DNA of 54,119 nucleotides from assembly GCA_001767435.1 (NCBI GenBank), contig MEKT01000120.1, positions 30,977 to 85,095 of the forward strand, in the 5' to 3' direction. The stretch's first letter is position 1. Each line of letters starts with the position of its first letter. A program made the position numbers and the translations under genes. Shown here piece after piece: positions 41,445 to 49,883 of the stretch. Origin of the DNA: Acidobacteria bacterium RIFCSPLOWO2_02_FULL_65_29 (GTDB lineage: Bacteria; Acidobacteriota; Vicinamibacteria; Vicinamibacterales; CAVVIG01). Under the pieces are notes generated by a model that did not search any database, was not told the DNA's origin, and worked only from the letters and a program-made list of their open reading frames with translations.

Positions 41445-41863
41445 AGGCCGATCGTCGAATCGCACATCGCGGTGGTCAAGCCGGCCACCGAGTTCGCCCG
41501 GCATGCACGGCACAACAGCATCGCGCACCGGAACCTCAAGGTTGCGCTTGGGTCACACCTCTCGCGCGCGGAAGCCGCAACGACATTCGCGGGGCGCTCA
41601 AGGCCATCGACGACCTACTTCACGCGATCGAGCACCATTTCCTGAAGACGAACCCCACGAACTACGACTTCCTCGACAACGTCGGAGGTGTGGACAGCCT
41701 GCTCGACATCGTCGAGCGAGGGCTCAAAAGCCGTGACGCACAGTCGGGTACTTTCGGAGCTCCCATCCGGCCGATCCAACCTGACTCGCACGCGTCAGCC
41801 ACGCTGAGCCGCCAGTTCTGCGGCATGACTTGCGGCTGCGAGAACCTCGATCGGAGGGTGTAG
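41445..41863 (+). pseudogene. HEPN/AbiU2-like protein, 5'-truncated and frameshifted
   Basis: First reading PIVESHIAVVKPATEFARHA then RHNSIAHRNLKVALG (an RNx4-6H-like HEPN motif in RHNSIAHRN), then a frame change near 41560 and continuation SRNDIRGALKAIDDLLHAIE, HHFLKTNPTNYDFLDNVGGV, DSLLDIVERGLKSRD. HEPN domains of this kind are RNases in toxin and abortive-infection systems. The N-terminal half is absent. It abuts the recombinase fragments directly. Confidence 0.7.
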
Positions 41864-41991
41864 ACGCTCGGTATCGCCTCGCGACACCGCCTCCTCGAAC
41901 AGGTTGCCAGCGTAGTGCCCCCGAGGTTCAACCGGCCGATGCGTTCAACAGCCCCGACGCCGAAGCCCAAAAGACCGCCGCTTGGCGGACC

Positions 41992-42007
41992 ATCCCAGAA
42001 GTGGGAT
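41992..42007 (+). promoter_or_regulatory. Palindromic operator/promoter of higBA-like pair
   Basis: ATCCCA-GAAG-TGGGAT is a perfect 6-bp inverted repeat; GATAAT (42005-42010) overlapping its right arm could be the -10, 7 bp before the ATG. Good candidate for HigA-type autoregulation, possibly with a very short leader. Confidence 0.6.
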
Positions 42008-42016
42008 AATTGCTAC

Positions 42017-42400
42017 ATGCGACGCGTCCTGGCTGCCAGCGAGAAACCGCTGCACTGGGTCGGGTCCTCCAAGCGCGATTTCTTGAGCTTCCCAGCGGCC
42101 GTCAAGGAGGATATGGGAAACGCCCTCGGCATCGCGCAGTTCGGTGGAACTGCACCAACGGCGAAGCCGTGGAAGGGACTCGGTCCGGGAGTGCTGGAGG
42201 TCGTTGAGTCGCACGACGGAAACGCGTATCGAGCCGTGTATACGGTTCGGTTCGAGAAAGCGGTGTACGTCCTCCACGCGTTTCAGAAGAAGTCGCCGTC
42301 CGGCATCCGGACGGCCAAACGGGATGTTGATCTCGTCGCCGAACACCTGAAAAGCGCCCAGAGGGATCACGAGGAGCAGTATGGCACGCAGAAGCGCTGA
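42017..42400 (+). CDS. HigB/Gp49-like RelE-superfamily toxin
   Basis: 127 residues from ATG 42017. Phage-derived Gp49-like/HigB pattern: PLHWVGSSKRDFLSFPAAVK, DMGNALGIAQFGGTAPTAKP, WKGLGPGVLEVVESHDGNAY, RAVYTVRFEKAVYVLHAFQK and KSPSGIRTAKRDVDLVAEHL. These mRNA interferases act on translating ribosomes. Toxin-first gene order with a downstream HTH antitoxin overlapping by 20 bp is typical. Frame intact. Confidence 0.9.
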   Translation: MRRVLAASEKPLHWVGSSKRDFLSFPAAVKEDMGNALGIAQFGGTAPTAKPWKGLGPGVLEVVESHDGNAYRAVYTVRFEKAVYVLHAFQKKSPSGIRTAKRDVDLVAEHLKSAQRDHEEQYGTQKR

Positions 42401-42725
42401 ACGGAGATTACCGGTAACTCGCGGCACCGGAAACGTGTTTGCGGATCTCGGGTTTCCAGACGCCGCCGAGCGTCAGGCTAAGCTGCGCCTGGCTTATGCG
42501 CTGAATCAAGTGCTCGAAGCGCGCAAACTCTCGCAAGCCGATGCCGCCAAAGTGCTGGGGGTGACGCAGCCGAAGGTGTCTGCACTTCGTCACTACAAGC
42601 TGGCCGGTTTCTCCGTCGAGCGCCTGATGAACCTGTTGACGGCGCTCGACCAGGATGTCGAGATCGTGATTCGGCGCAAGCCTCGGTCTCGGAAGGCTGG
42701 TCGGATTAGCGTCGTCGCGGCGTAG
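42381..42725 (+). CDS. HigA-like Xre antitoxin
   Basis: 114 residues with an HTH (LRLAYALNQVLEARKLSQAD then AAKVLGVTQPKVSALRHYKL) and the tail FSVERLMNLLTALDQDVEIV typical of HigA2-type antitoxins (COG5606). Overlaps the toxin gene by 20 bp, so translational coupling is likely. Confidence 0.92.
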   Translation: MARRSAERRLPVTRGTGNVFADLGFPDAAERQAKLRLAYALNQVLEARKLSQADAAKVLGVTQPKVSALRHYKLAGFSVERLMNLLTALDQDVEIVIRRKPRSRKAGRISVVAA

Positions 42726-42840
42726 TGCTGTGAGAAGGACACCTACAATTCGAAAACCTGACTCCACAGTGAGGCATGTGAGCCGTGGAATGCGGATCTC
42801 GGCTAATTGACCGCCGGAACGGCTTAAGTCCTCCTACGAC

Positions 42841-43288
42841 ATGTCCACGACAGACGATATCGCCGAGATCCTCAAGAGCCGCAACTTGGCTGCCCTGAAA
42901 AGGCCTCAAGGAGAACCAATGGTTCGACGCCAAGAGGGCTGCCGGATATAACCTCGCGACTGCTGCAGGGCGGTTCGAACTTGCCAAAGACGTATCCGCG
43001 CTGGCGAATGCGGAAGGCGGGCACATCCTGGTTGGGCTTACGACAATCGACCTTCCCGACGAGCAAACCGAGGAGGTTGACGGACTGGATCTGCTGCCGA
43101 GTGGCGCTTTCAATGCCGTAGCTATTCAGGGCGTTCTCAAGGAGTACTTGCACCCGAAGGTCCAAGGCCTGGAAGTGTTCTGGGTCGAAGACGCCAACCA
43201 GATTCCCTATGTCAGCGGGGCTGACATAGATTGCGTGATCGACGTAGACACGTTGCGGCGCGGAGGAAAAGGGGCTCAGCCAGGTTGA
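42841..43288 (+). pseudogene. Second AlbA_2-type gene, frameshifted and 3'-truncated
   Basis: Starts ATG 42841 as STTDDIAEILKSRNLAALKR, then a one-base shift near 42900 and continues KENQWFDAKRAAGYNLATAA, GRFELAKDVSALANAEGGHI, LVGLTTIDLPDEQTEEVDG, the AlbA_2 core. It runs to a TGA at 43286 after VIDVDTLRRGGKGAQPG, losing the family C-terminus. Distantly related to the intact gene at 36735. Likely non-functional. Confidence 0.8.
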
Positions 43289-43328
43289 GGCCCATTGTGG
43301 AGCTCCGTGACGCTATGTAACGCCGCTC

Positions 43329-43367
43329 CACAGCTGCAAGTACCGCTGGTTGCAGACCCCCGCAACC
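43329..43367. repeat. Island core repeat, orphan recombinase tail
   Basis: Minus strand reads VAGVCNQRYLQLW, the same tail as in the recombinase gene (VAGARNHHYLQLW), but no recombinase precedes it. Core CCCCCGCAACC at 43357-43367. Confidence 0.8.
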
Positions 43368-43423
43368 CAACGATACTTGCTGGAACGCAATCCGGCCCCA
43401 CGCGAGGAATCGCTTAACCCTAC

Positions 43424-44164
43424 ATGCTCCGAGACTTCGTGGCACGAATCTCGCACCGCTTCGCCGGCATGATCCTAGCCCCCGCGTGCCGTGGCGGTAC
43501 CGGCCGGAGATGCGCAGTTATCGGTCCGCCGTCGAAGCGTCGGTTCGCGGCCCGATCCTCGGTGTGCGGCTGGACGACGGTGCTGATGCTGCTTCTGCGT
43601 TCGGCGTCTGCACAGGCTCAGGTTGAATGGTTGGGAGTGGTGATTCCGACCGAGTTCTCCGTGGGTCTCGGCGGCGTGATCGATCAACCCTCTCGTCAGA
43701 GCTCACTTGCCGTCAACTTCGGGCTCTCTAGACCGCCGTCTCTGGGAAGCAAATTCAGACGCGATCAGTGGGTCGAGCCAGCCTTTGAGGGCGGGTTTGG
43801 GCCGACGAGCGATGAAGCCCCGTGCCAGGATGGAGGGCCGCTCGCGCGCCCTGAAACCTGCTTTGATGCCTATGCCGTGATCGGGCCGCGCTTTCGCCCT
43901 CTCCGGGAGTCCGACCGGCTGTGGCGTCCGTTCATCCACTTTCTTGTGGGGGGATACTGGAAGGGCACCGGCTTGAAGGAGCCAGAGTTCCTGCCCAGCG
44001 ATTTCACGCTGCAGATAGGGGGAGGGGTCGATCTCCGCCGACCGGCGTCGATTCACGGCCTGAGACTCTCGACCGACTACCGGCGTGTCTTCGCCGACCG
44101 TGGCAGGCAGCAACTGCAGCTTCTCGTCTCCTATTTTGTCGGATGGCGGGGCAAACCGGACTGA
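43424..44164 (+). CDS. Secreted/outer-membrane beta-barrel-like protein
   Basis: 246 residues if started at ATG 43424; a GTG at 43562 gives a better signal peptide (CGWTTVLMLLLRSASAQAQ) and may be the true start. Mature part is beta-rich with alternating patterns (FSVGLGGVIDQP, LAVNFGLSRPPSLGSKFRRD, FIHFLVGGYWKGTGLKEPEF, FTLQIGGGVDLRRP, LRLSTDYRRVFADRGRQQLQ, LLVSYFVGW), as in outer-membrane beta-barrel or porin-like proteins. One Cys pair (C at DEAPCQ and RPETCF). Function unknown. It lies between two copies of the island core repeat. Confidence 0.65.
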   Translation: MLRDFVARISHRFAGMILAPACRGGTGRRCAVIGPPSKRRFAARSSVCGWTTVLMLLLRSASAQAQVEWLGVVIPTEFSVGLGGVIDQPSRQSSLAVNFGLSRPPSLGSKFRRDQWVEPAFEGGFGPTSDEAPCQDGGPLARPETCFDAYAVIGPRFRPLRESDRLWRPFIHFLVGGYWKGTGLKEPEFLPSDFTLQIGGGVDLRRPASIHGLRLSTDYRRVFADRGRQQLQLLVSYFVGWRGKPD

Positions 44165-44212
44165 AGCGACTGGGCGATTCGCGTACGACACTCGTACCAC
44201 TCCAAGGCGGCT

Positions 44213-44345
44213 TCCGCCATTGCCGCGGACGGCCACAAGCACGCGCTGGGACTCTTGGAGGGCTCGACGGAGAACGCAACCGTCTGTCGGGGCCTGCTGA
44301 CGAATCTACAGAGTCGCGGCCTCCGCACCGATCGCAACGTGCTCG
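44213..44345 (+). pseudogene. IS256-type transposase fragment
   Basis: Plus-strand reading SAIAADGHKHALGLLEGSTE, NATVCRGLLTNLQSRGLRTD, RNVLVILDGS matches the catalytic core of mutator/IS256-family transposases (the GxxxGLREG...VxxDG region). About 45 codons only; no ends, terminal repeats or catalytic DDE set. Confidence 0.75.
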
Positions 44346-44391
44346 TCATCCTTGATGGCTCTGCACGCCCCGGCAACCATTTGAACTTGCA

Positions 44392-44540
44392 GCGAGAGGT
44401 CACTGGTTTCTGAAGGACGTCGAGCGTCTCGATCGTGACGAGCGCCTCATGCTCGGCGTACTCGGCATGGAAGTGTGGCGGCGCATGGTCAGAAGGAACA
44501 TCTTGATCACGATGCCGAAAAACCGGCTGATCTCCGGCAC
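44392..44540 (-). pseudogene. DUF4160-type gene, frameshifted
   Basis: Minus-strand GTG at 44540 starts PEISRFFGIVIKMF, the hallmark of DUF4160 proteins; a frame change after the next codons is needed to continue DHAPPHFHAEYAEHEALVTI then ETLDVLQKP. These small proteins usually sit next to a DUF2442 partner in TA-like pairs; none is seen. A TATACT box (44565-44570 on the plus strand as AGTATA) lies upstream. Confidence 0.75.
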
Positions 44541-44942
44541 GTCATCCCGCTCAGGATCGCTTCGAGTATAGCGCGGTGTCAGCCAACCGGCCGCCGCTTG
44601 CAGGATAAGTCCATACCATAGGGGAATTCTCCCCTCGCCACTCGTGTTACGAAGCCCTATCGCTCCCGGCGGCAGGGTGTTTCCCGCGATTTCGCCTTCG
44701 ATGTCGGCTGATTCGCGGTCTTCCTGCGTGATTCGATCTGGCGTGATGTCTGCAAATCGTTTCAAGGCAAGGGGCCCAACCGCCCCTCGTGGACCGGCGC
44801 CCGGCTGGCCGTCGGTTTATGGTTTACCGGCTGAACCTTCGGTCGCACGCACGGACGTGGCACCGCAGCCGCTTTCCAGGCGGCAGGCGACACCGCAGGG
44901 ATTTCGTTCGCGGGACTAGCAGGGAAGCTCACCGTTGGCCAG
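44541..44942. other. Gap upstream of the second outer-membrane-like pseudogene
   Basis: About 400 bp. From about 44835 it already reads in frame with the following pseudogene (AAFQAAGDTAGISFAGLAGK, LTVGQ before its first ATG), so the 5' end of that gene has probably lost its start. Between 44571 and 44830 I recognise nothing. Confidence 0.4.
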
Positions 44943-46011
44943 ATGGTGATCGTCGTCGATCGCAACGGGTTGGAAATCAGTGGTCTGGTCGACAGTCTTT
45001 CGTTGACGTCGCTGCGGTTGATGGTTGATGGGCAGGAGCGTGACTTTCTGGCAACGGAGGTGCGCGCCATCTTCAGGCCGGAACGTGGCGCTGGCCGTGC
45101 CGCTTGGATTGGTCTTGCTGTGGGCGCGGGCATCGTGGTCTGGCCAGCGGCCGCGCTCGGGGCCTTCGGCGTCCCCGCGATTCTCGGTGGCATCGGGGCC
45201 GGCATCGGTGCGGTGGCGGGGTCGGCGTTCGTGCATCGGAAGCAAATCTACGAGACGACTCCCGATCCGGCGAGGCCGACGGGCGAACGAGTCGTGCCGC
45301 CGCGCGCTCCGGAGGTGCCGTCGGTGCAGGCAACCGCGCCCAACCTGGCGCGGCCGCGCCCCGATCGGAAGTGGGCAGCGGCTTTTCTGATGGGACCCAC
45401 CTCGAGCGGGCCCGCGCGGGATTTGGCGCAAGCGATGAGGGACGCACAGTTCGACGAGAGCCGTTTCTGTGTCTTCGTATGTTCTGGTAGCGACCCCCAT
45501 CCAGTCTCGCAGACGGGTTTCGGGGCGGAAGGTTTTCCGTGGCACCTGAGCCTGCAGCGCCGGCTGTCCCCCTGGGCCGCCCTTGGTGTGTCCGCGGGTC
45601 ATGCGGCCATCGGCAGGACGAATGGGCTGAAGCGAGATCGCTTTCTGGACTACCTCTTGATCTCGTACGGCGTCACTACCGTGGCGCCACTCTTCATCGG
45701 CGGTCCGGCCGAGGGATTCCACGCGGCGGCTGGCCCCGCGCTCTTCTCCACTGGCTTCCGCGACGTCGGCGCGCGGTGGTCAGCGGGGCTCGCACCGCAA
45801 CCTGGGGTTTGTCACCGAGTTCGGCATGGCTGTGCCTCCGCGGTCACCGGTGTTTGGGGAGCTGCTGGTGCAGTACCGACACGTGGGCAACGTAGAGGCC
45901 GGCCCCTTCACGACGAGTGCTTCTGTCTACGGGGTGGGCTCATCGCTTCCGGCGGCCGAGGTGGGCATGAATCACTGGTTCGTCGGTTTCGGGGCGGGGG
46001 TACGCTTCTGA
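44943..46011 (+). pseudogene. Outer-membrane-like protein with frameshift
   Basis: Frame 1 reads QMVIVVDRNGLEISGLVDSL, a small beta domain, then a Gly-rich membrane hairpin (AAWIGLAVGAGIVVWPAAAL, GAFGVPAILGGIGAGIGAVA) and a proline-rich linker, then barrel-like strands up to DVGARWSAGLA. The sensible continuation HRNLGFVTEFGMAVPPRSPV, FGELLVQYRHVGNVEAGPFT ... NHWFVGFGAGVRF lies in another frame, so one base was lost near 45797. The final aromatic Phe is a typical outer-membrane barrel end. The 5' end is also unclear. Confidence 0.7.
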
Positions 46012-46112
46012 GGCAAGCAGTTGGCGTCTCGATCTGATCGCGACAGGTTGGGCCTTCGGGCAGGCTCGACTCCCCAAGGTCGCAGCAAGAGCCAGCCTAC
46101 GCTGCGGCCCAC

Positions 46113-46153
46113 CACAGCTGCAAGTACCGGCGGTTGCGAGCCCCCGCAACCAA
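46113..46153. repeat. Island core repeat, second orphan recombinase tail
   Basis: Minus strand reads LVAGARNRRYLQLW; core CCCCCGCAACCAA at 46141-46153. Same orientation as the copies at 34177 and 43329, with no recombinase gene attached. Confidence 0.82.
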
Positions 46154-46159
46154 TTTACG

Positions 46160-46569
46160 CACCGTCTTACTGAGCCAGTCCTTGCTTGCGCCGATTCGGA
46201 GCAGGTCGTGATTGTCGGTCGCCAAACCCAATCATCCAGTTTTCGCCGGTCTGACGATCGCCGAGTCGGTCGGCTACCCCGCCGTCGTGGCCGGTCACAC
46301 GGGGCGCTCGCGACGTCGAGCGACACGAAGGCCTTCGCCTGCTGCATGGGCGTGAATCATTCCGCGAACGTTGTCCGGCCTACGTCATCTTCCCGAGAAT
46401 CTTGCCCATTTTCTCGGCGTTGAACGCGCGCAGGCCGTGCGTGCGGCTGGCCGGCACGTGGACGAGAGGCCAGGGGAATATTACCGGGAACGCGAGACAA
46501 TCCCCGCAGGTGTTCGCTGACTTTGTCTGCGGTGGTCGAAACGACGCTGTGAAGCGATGCGTGGAACCC
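46160..46569. other. Decayed DNA between orphan tail and PIN pseudogene
   Basis: About 410 bp. A minus-strand stretch ending at 46380 reads RAFNAEKMGKILGKMT before a stop, which looks like the end of a real protein, but I cannot name it and its upstream part is not coherent. No RNA gene seen. Confidence 0.35.
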
Positions 46570-47045
46570 CTATTCCGCCGCAAGCGGATCGCGGATGCGA
46601 ACGCCTCGTACCACTTGTCCGTCGTTCAGATCCTCAGTCCAGAGCACGTCAGATCACGATTCCGCGGGGCGTGAACCACCATGGCGTCCCAGAAACTCAG
46701 CTTGGCCTGTTTGTGGAGCGCGATCACGGCAAGAACGTCATCCGCGGTCGGCGCGAACACCTTCCAGGTCGCCAGCTCGCGAACGCGGTCGGCGGCTTCG
46801 TCACCCGAGAGGGGTTTGGCCACCTTCCCTGTCACAGTGACGAAGAACTGTTGCAAGACCTGCACGCTGAGGCAACCGATCCCCGCCTCCCACAGTCGTG
46901 CGAGCAATCGTTCAGCCGCGGTCTTTTTCTTGCCAGCGGAAGCGTCGAAGGCGTAGACGAGGACGTTGGCGTCGACGAATTCGCGAGCCGGCTCAGCGCT
47001 CGTGAAGCTCGTCGCGGGTCCAGGTCCGCCGCCCGCGCGTGCCAA
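46570..47045 (-). pseudogene. PIN-domain toxin with C-terminal frameshift
   Basis: VapC-like RNase of the PIN family: first acidic residue in FVDANVLVYAFD, then LSVQVLQQFFVTVTGK and LSFWDAMVVHA. After VVHAPRNRDL the frame shifts (near 46640): the present frame ends TCSGLRI at 46626, while the family C-terminus VLWTEDLNDGQVVRGVRIRD continues in another frame to a TAG at 46570-46572. The lost TED segment normally supplies a metal-binding acidic residue, so the toxin is probably dead. Start codon unclear (TTG at 47045, inside the antitoxin gene). Confidence 0.82.
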
Positions 47046-47238
47046 GCGATCGAGCGGATTTCATCGCCGCGAGCGCTCGCTTTCTCGCGGCTGAATATCG
47101 GCGATCCTCGTCCGCCAGGCGGGACAGCGCCTCGGTCATGAGCGCCGACACCGACGTGTCGCGATCGGCCGCCACGCGCTTGATCCGCCTGAGCAGCTCT
47201 CGAGGGAGGCTCAGAGTGACGTTCTGATTCTCGGCCAC
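46993..47238 (-). CDS. Ribbon-helix-helix antitoxin of the PIN toxin
   Basis: 81 residues from GTG 47238: AENQNVTLSLPRELLRRIKR, VAADRDTSVSALMTEALSRL, then a basic tail (RYSAARKRALAAMKSARSLG, TRDELHER). RHH DNA-binding antitoxin, frame intact, upstream of the disrupted toxin. The frame stays open much further upstream but that part overlaps the permease gene end and has no family sequence. Confidence 0.85.
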   Translation of the reverse strand: MAENQNVTLSLPRELLRRIKRVAADRDTSVSALMTEALSRLADEDRRYSAARKRALAAMKSARSLGTRGRRTWTRDELHER

Positions 47239-47309
47239 GAAAAACAGTGTAGCAGGTGAACTACTCGTGAATCGACCGTCAACGCGTTTGAAGACGCGAC
47301 TCGCGGCAC

Positions 47310-49733
47310 TCAGACCCGCAACGCGACCGCCGGATCGACGCACGTCGCCCGCCGTGCGGGGACGTAACACGCTGCCGCGGCCACAGCCAGGAGCGTGAGC
47401 GTGACGCCGACAAACACGCTGGCGTCGAGCGGATCCACGCCGAACAGCAGGCCGCTCAGATACCGTGTGAGCAACGCCGACGCGGCGAGGCCGATCGCCA
47501 GGCCCACACCGGCGGTCCGTAGTCCCTCCGTCAGCACGAGCGAGAGAATCGCCGGCCGATCCGCGCCGAGCGCCTGCCGGATGCCAAGCTCGCGCTCGCG
47601 CTGCGCCACGCCGTACGCCAGCACGCCATAGATGCCCATCGCCGCCAGCACCAGTGCCACGACGCCAAACAACGCCAGCAGTAACGTCGGCGTTCGCCGT
47701 CCTTCGAGCGATCGCGACACCCACTCCTCCATTGTGCGAACGTCCGAGATCGGCTGTTCCGAGTCGATCGAGGCGACGGCCGCTCTGAGCTCCGATACCA
47801 GCGCCAGCGGGCTGCGGGTCGTCTTCAGCACAAGCCCCATGGCGGGTCGCGGCTGCTGCTTCAACGGATAGTAGAGACGCTCCTTGGCGACCGGTTGACC
47901 AAGGTCGATCGCGTTGATGGTGCCCACCACGCCGACGATGGTGAAGGCGGGGCTCGTGGGACCGCCGCGGCGAATCTGCTGGCCAATGGGATCTCTCCCC
48001 GAGAAGTAGCGGCCCACGAGATACTGGTCGATGACCACGGACGGCATCGCGCCGGTGACGTCGGCGTCGTTGAAGAGACGGCCGGTGACGAGCGGGATCT
48101 GCATCGCGCGGAAGTAGTCGGCGCCGACGACTTCCTGGCGGCCGTGCGGCTGCGCCTCGCCCGTCGGCGGGGTGTAGCCGAGGATCGAATAGCTGCCCGA
48201 GCTGACATTGCCGTTGAACGGAATATTCGACGTGAGGCCGGCGGCGGTCACACCCGGCACGACGCGCGCTTTTTCGATCAGCCGATCCCAGAACGCGGTC
48301 CTGGCGACCGCGTCGGGATATCGCGCCTGGGGGAGAGCAATCTGTGCGGTGAGCACGCCTCCAGGAGAGAAACCGGGATCGACGTCGAGCAGGCGCGCAA
48401 AGCTCTTGACGAGGAGACCCGTGCCAACGAGCAGCATCAGCGCGAGCGCGGTTTCGGCGACCACCAGCGTGGCGCGCGCCGCGCCTACGCCACGCCCGCC
48501 GGTATTTCTGGTCCCATCGTCTTTGAGCAACGCGCCGACGTTGCCGCGCATGGCGGCAAACGCCGGAACCATCCCGAAGAACACGCCGGTCGCCATGGTC
48601 AGCCCCAGCGTGAAGACCAGTACCGCTGGGTGTACGGACGCCTCGACGTGCGACGGCAGCTCGGCGGCGACCGACGACACGAGCAGCCGGACGCCGGCGA
48701 AGCCAAGGCCAAGGCCGGCGAGGCCGCCCGCCGCCGAGAGCACGAGCCCTTCGACGAGCGTCTGCCGCAGCAGCCGGCCGCGCCCGGCGCCGAGCGCGGT
48801 GCGAATCGCCAGCTCGCGGCCACGCCCGGTGGCGCGCATCAACAGCAGGTTCGCCACGTTGACGCAGGCGATCACGAGCAGCAACGCGACGCCGACCTGC
48901 AGCACCAGAATCGGGGTGCGCGTGTCGCCCGCGAGCTCGTCGCGCAGCGGAACGGCGAAGCCGCCGAACCCGCTGGCTTCGGCAAAGACACGGCGCTCGG
49001 GCAGGCGCTCGAGGTTGCGGCTGACGATGGCCTGCATGTCGGCGTTTGCCTGCGCGATCGTGGCGGAGGGTCGGAGCCGCGCGATCATCTGGCTGAATTC
49101 GTTGCCGCGACCTGCGTCCGACCTCTGCTGCGCGGTAAACGCGAAGGGTACGAGCAAGGCCACGTCCCGCATGGGCAAGGTGAAATCTCGAGGGAGCACG
49201 CCCACCACCGCGTACGGCTCGCCGCCCAGCCGCACGTCCCGGCCAACGATGGAGGGATCAGCGCCAAAACGGGTTGTCCAGAGTCCGTAGGTGAGAATCG
49301 CAAAGTTGTCGGCGTCCGGCGTCGCGTCCTCGTCGATGAAGGCGCGCCCGAGCATCGGCGACCGCCCGAGCGTTGAGAAAAACGACGGCGTTACGGCCAG
49401 GGTGCGAAGCTGAGCGGGCTCCCCTTCCGCCGCGAGCGATAGGCTGCCGCCGGTGAAGAGCGTCGCATCTTCAATCGAAGGAGCTTGGGTCCGCCGATCG
49501 AGGTAGTCGGGAATCGACACACTGGCCTTCGGCAGGCCCATTCGCGAGTACATGTTCCAGACGTAGACGAGGCGGTCCGCCTGTGGATACGGCAGGGGAC
49601 GAAGGAAGACCTGATAGAGCAGGCTGAAAATGGCGGTGTTCGCGCCAATGCCGATTGCGAGCGTCAGCGTCGCGACGAGCGCGAACGCCGGCTGGCGGAC
49701 GAGCGTGCGGACGGCAAAGCGGACGTCCCGCAT
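47310..49733 (-). CDS. Orphan MacB/FtsX-type ABC permease (ADOP-like)
   Basis: 807 residues, same family as 30461-32926: opening VRFAVRTLVRQPAFALVATL, TLAIGIGANTAIFSLLYQVF, MacB-type periplasmic domain with ILTYGLWTTRFGADPSIVGR, first FtsX core with LLLMRATGRGRELAIRTALG, second periplasmic domain, and C-terminal FtsX core ending VPARRATCVDPAVALRV. About eight membrane helices. No PadR gene and no ATPase next to it. It is flanked upstream by an inverted pair of hairpin/heptamer repeats. Confidence 0.92.
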   Translation of the reverse strand: MRDVRFAVRTLVRQPAFALVATLTLAIGIGANTAIFSLLYQVFLRPLPYPQADRLVYVWNMYSRMGLPKASVSIPDYLDRRTQAPSIEDATLFTGGSLSLAAEGEPAQLRTLAVTPSFFSTLGRSPMLGRAFIDEDATPDADNFAILTYGLWTTRFGADPSIVGRDVRLGGEPYAVVGVLPRDFTLPMRDVALLVPFAFTAQQRSDAGRGNEFSQMIARLRPSATIAQANADMQAIVSRNLERLPERRVFAEASGFGGFAVPLRDELAGDTRTPILVLQVGVALLLVIACVNVANLLLMRATGRGRELAIRTALGAGRGRLLRQTLVEGLVLSAAGGLAGLGLGFAGVRLLVSSVAAELPSHVEASVHPAVLVFTLGLTMATGVFFGMVPAFAAMRGNVGALLKDDGTRNTGGRGVGAARATLVVAETALALMLLVGTGLLVKSFARLLDVDPGFSPGGVLTAQIALPQARYPDAVARTAFWDRLIEKARVVPGVTAAGLTSNIPFNGNVSSGSYSILGYTPPTGEAQPHGRQEVVGADYFRAMQIPLVTGRLFNDADVTGAMPSVVIDQYLVGRYFSGRDPIGQQIRRGGPTSPAFTIVGVVGTINAIDLGQPVAKERLYYPLKQQPRPAMGLVLKTTRSPLALVSELRAAVASIDSEQPISDVRTMEEWVSRSLEGRRTPTLLLALFGVVALVLAAMGIYGVLAYGVAQRERELGIRQALGADRPAILSLVLTEGLRTAGVGLAIGLAASALLTRYLSGLLFGVDPLDASVFVGVTLTLLAVAAAACYVPARRATCVDPAVALRV

Positions 49734-49753
49734 GAGGGCCTCCGACAGGACAC

Positions 49754-49811
49754 AGGTTGCTGAAAAGCCAGCAACCTGAAGTGAGAAGTGAGAACTGAGA
49801 AGTCAGAAGTT
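49754..49811 (+). repeat. REP-like hairpin plus GTGAGAA array (plus orientation)
   Basis: AGGTTGCTG-AAAAGC-CAGCAACCT (perfect 9-bp stem), followed by GAAGTGAGAAGTGAGAACTG-type heptamers. Paired with the opposite copy at 49884-49944. Confidence 0.85.
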
Positions 49812-49883
49812 TTGGGTTTAGACGGAATCCAGAGGTCAAGGGTTGCCACGACCTAAGACTCGAACGAAACCTGGCCAGATTTC

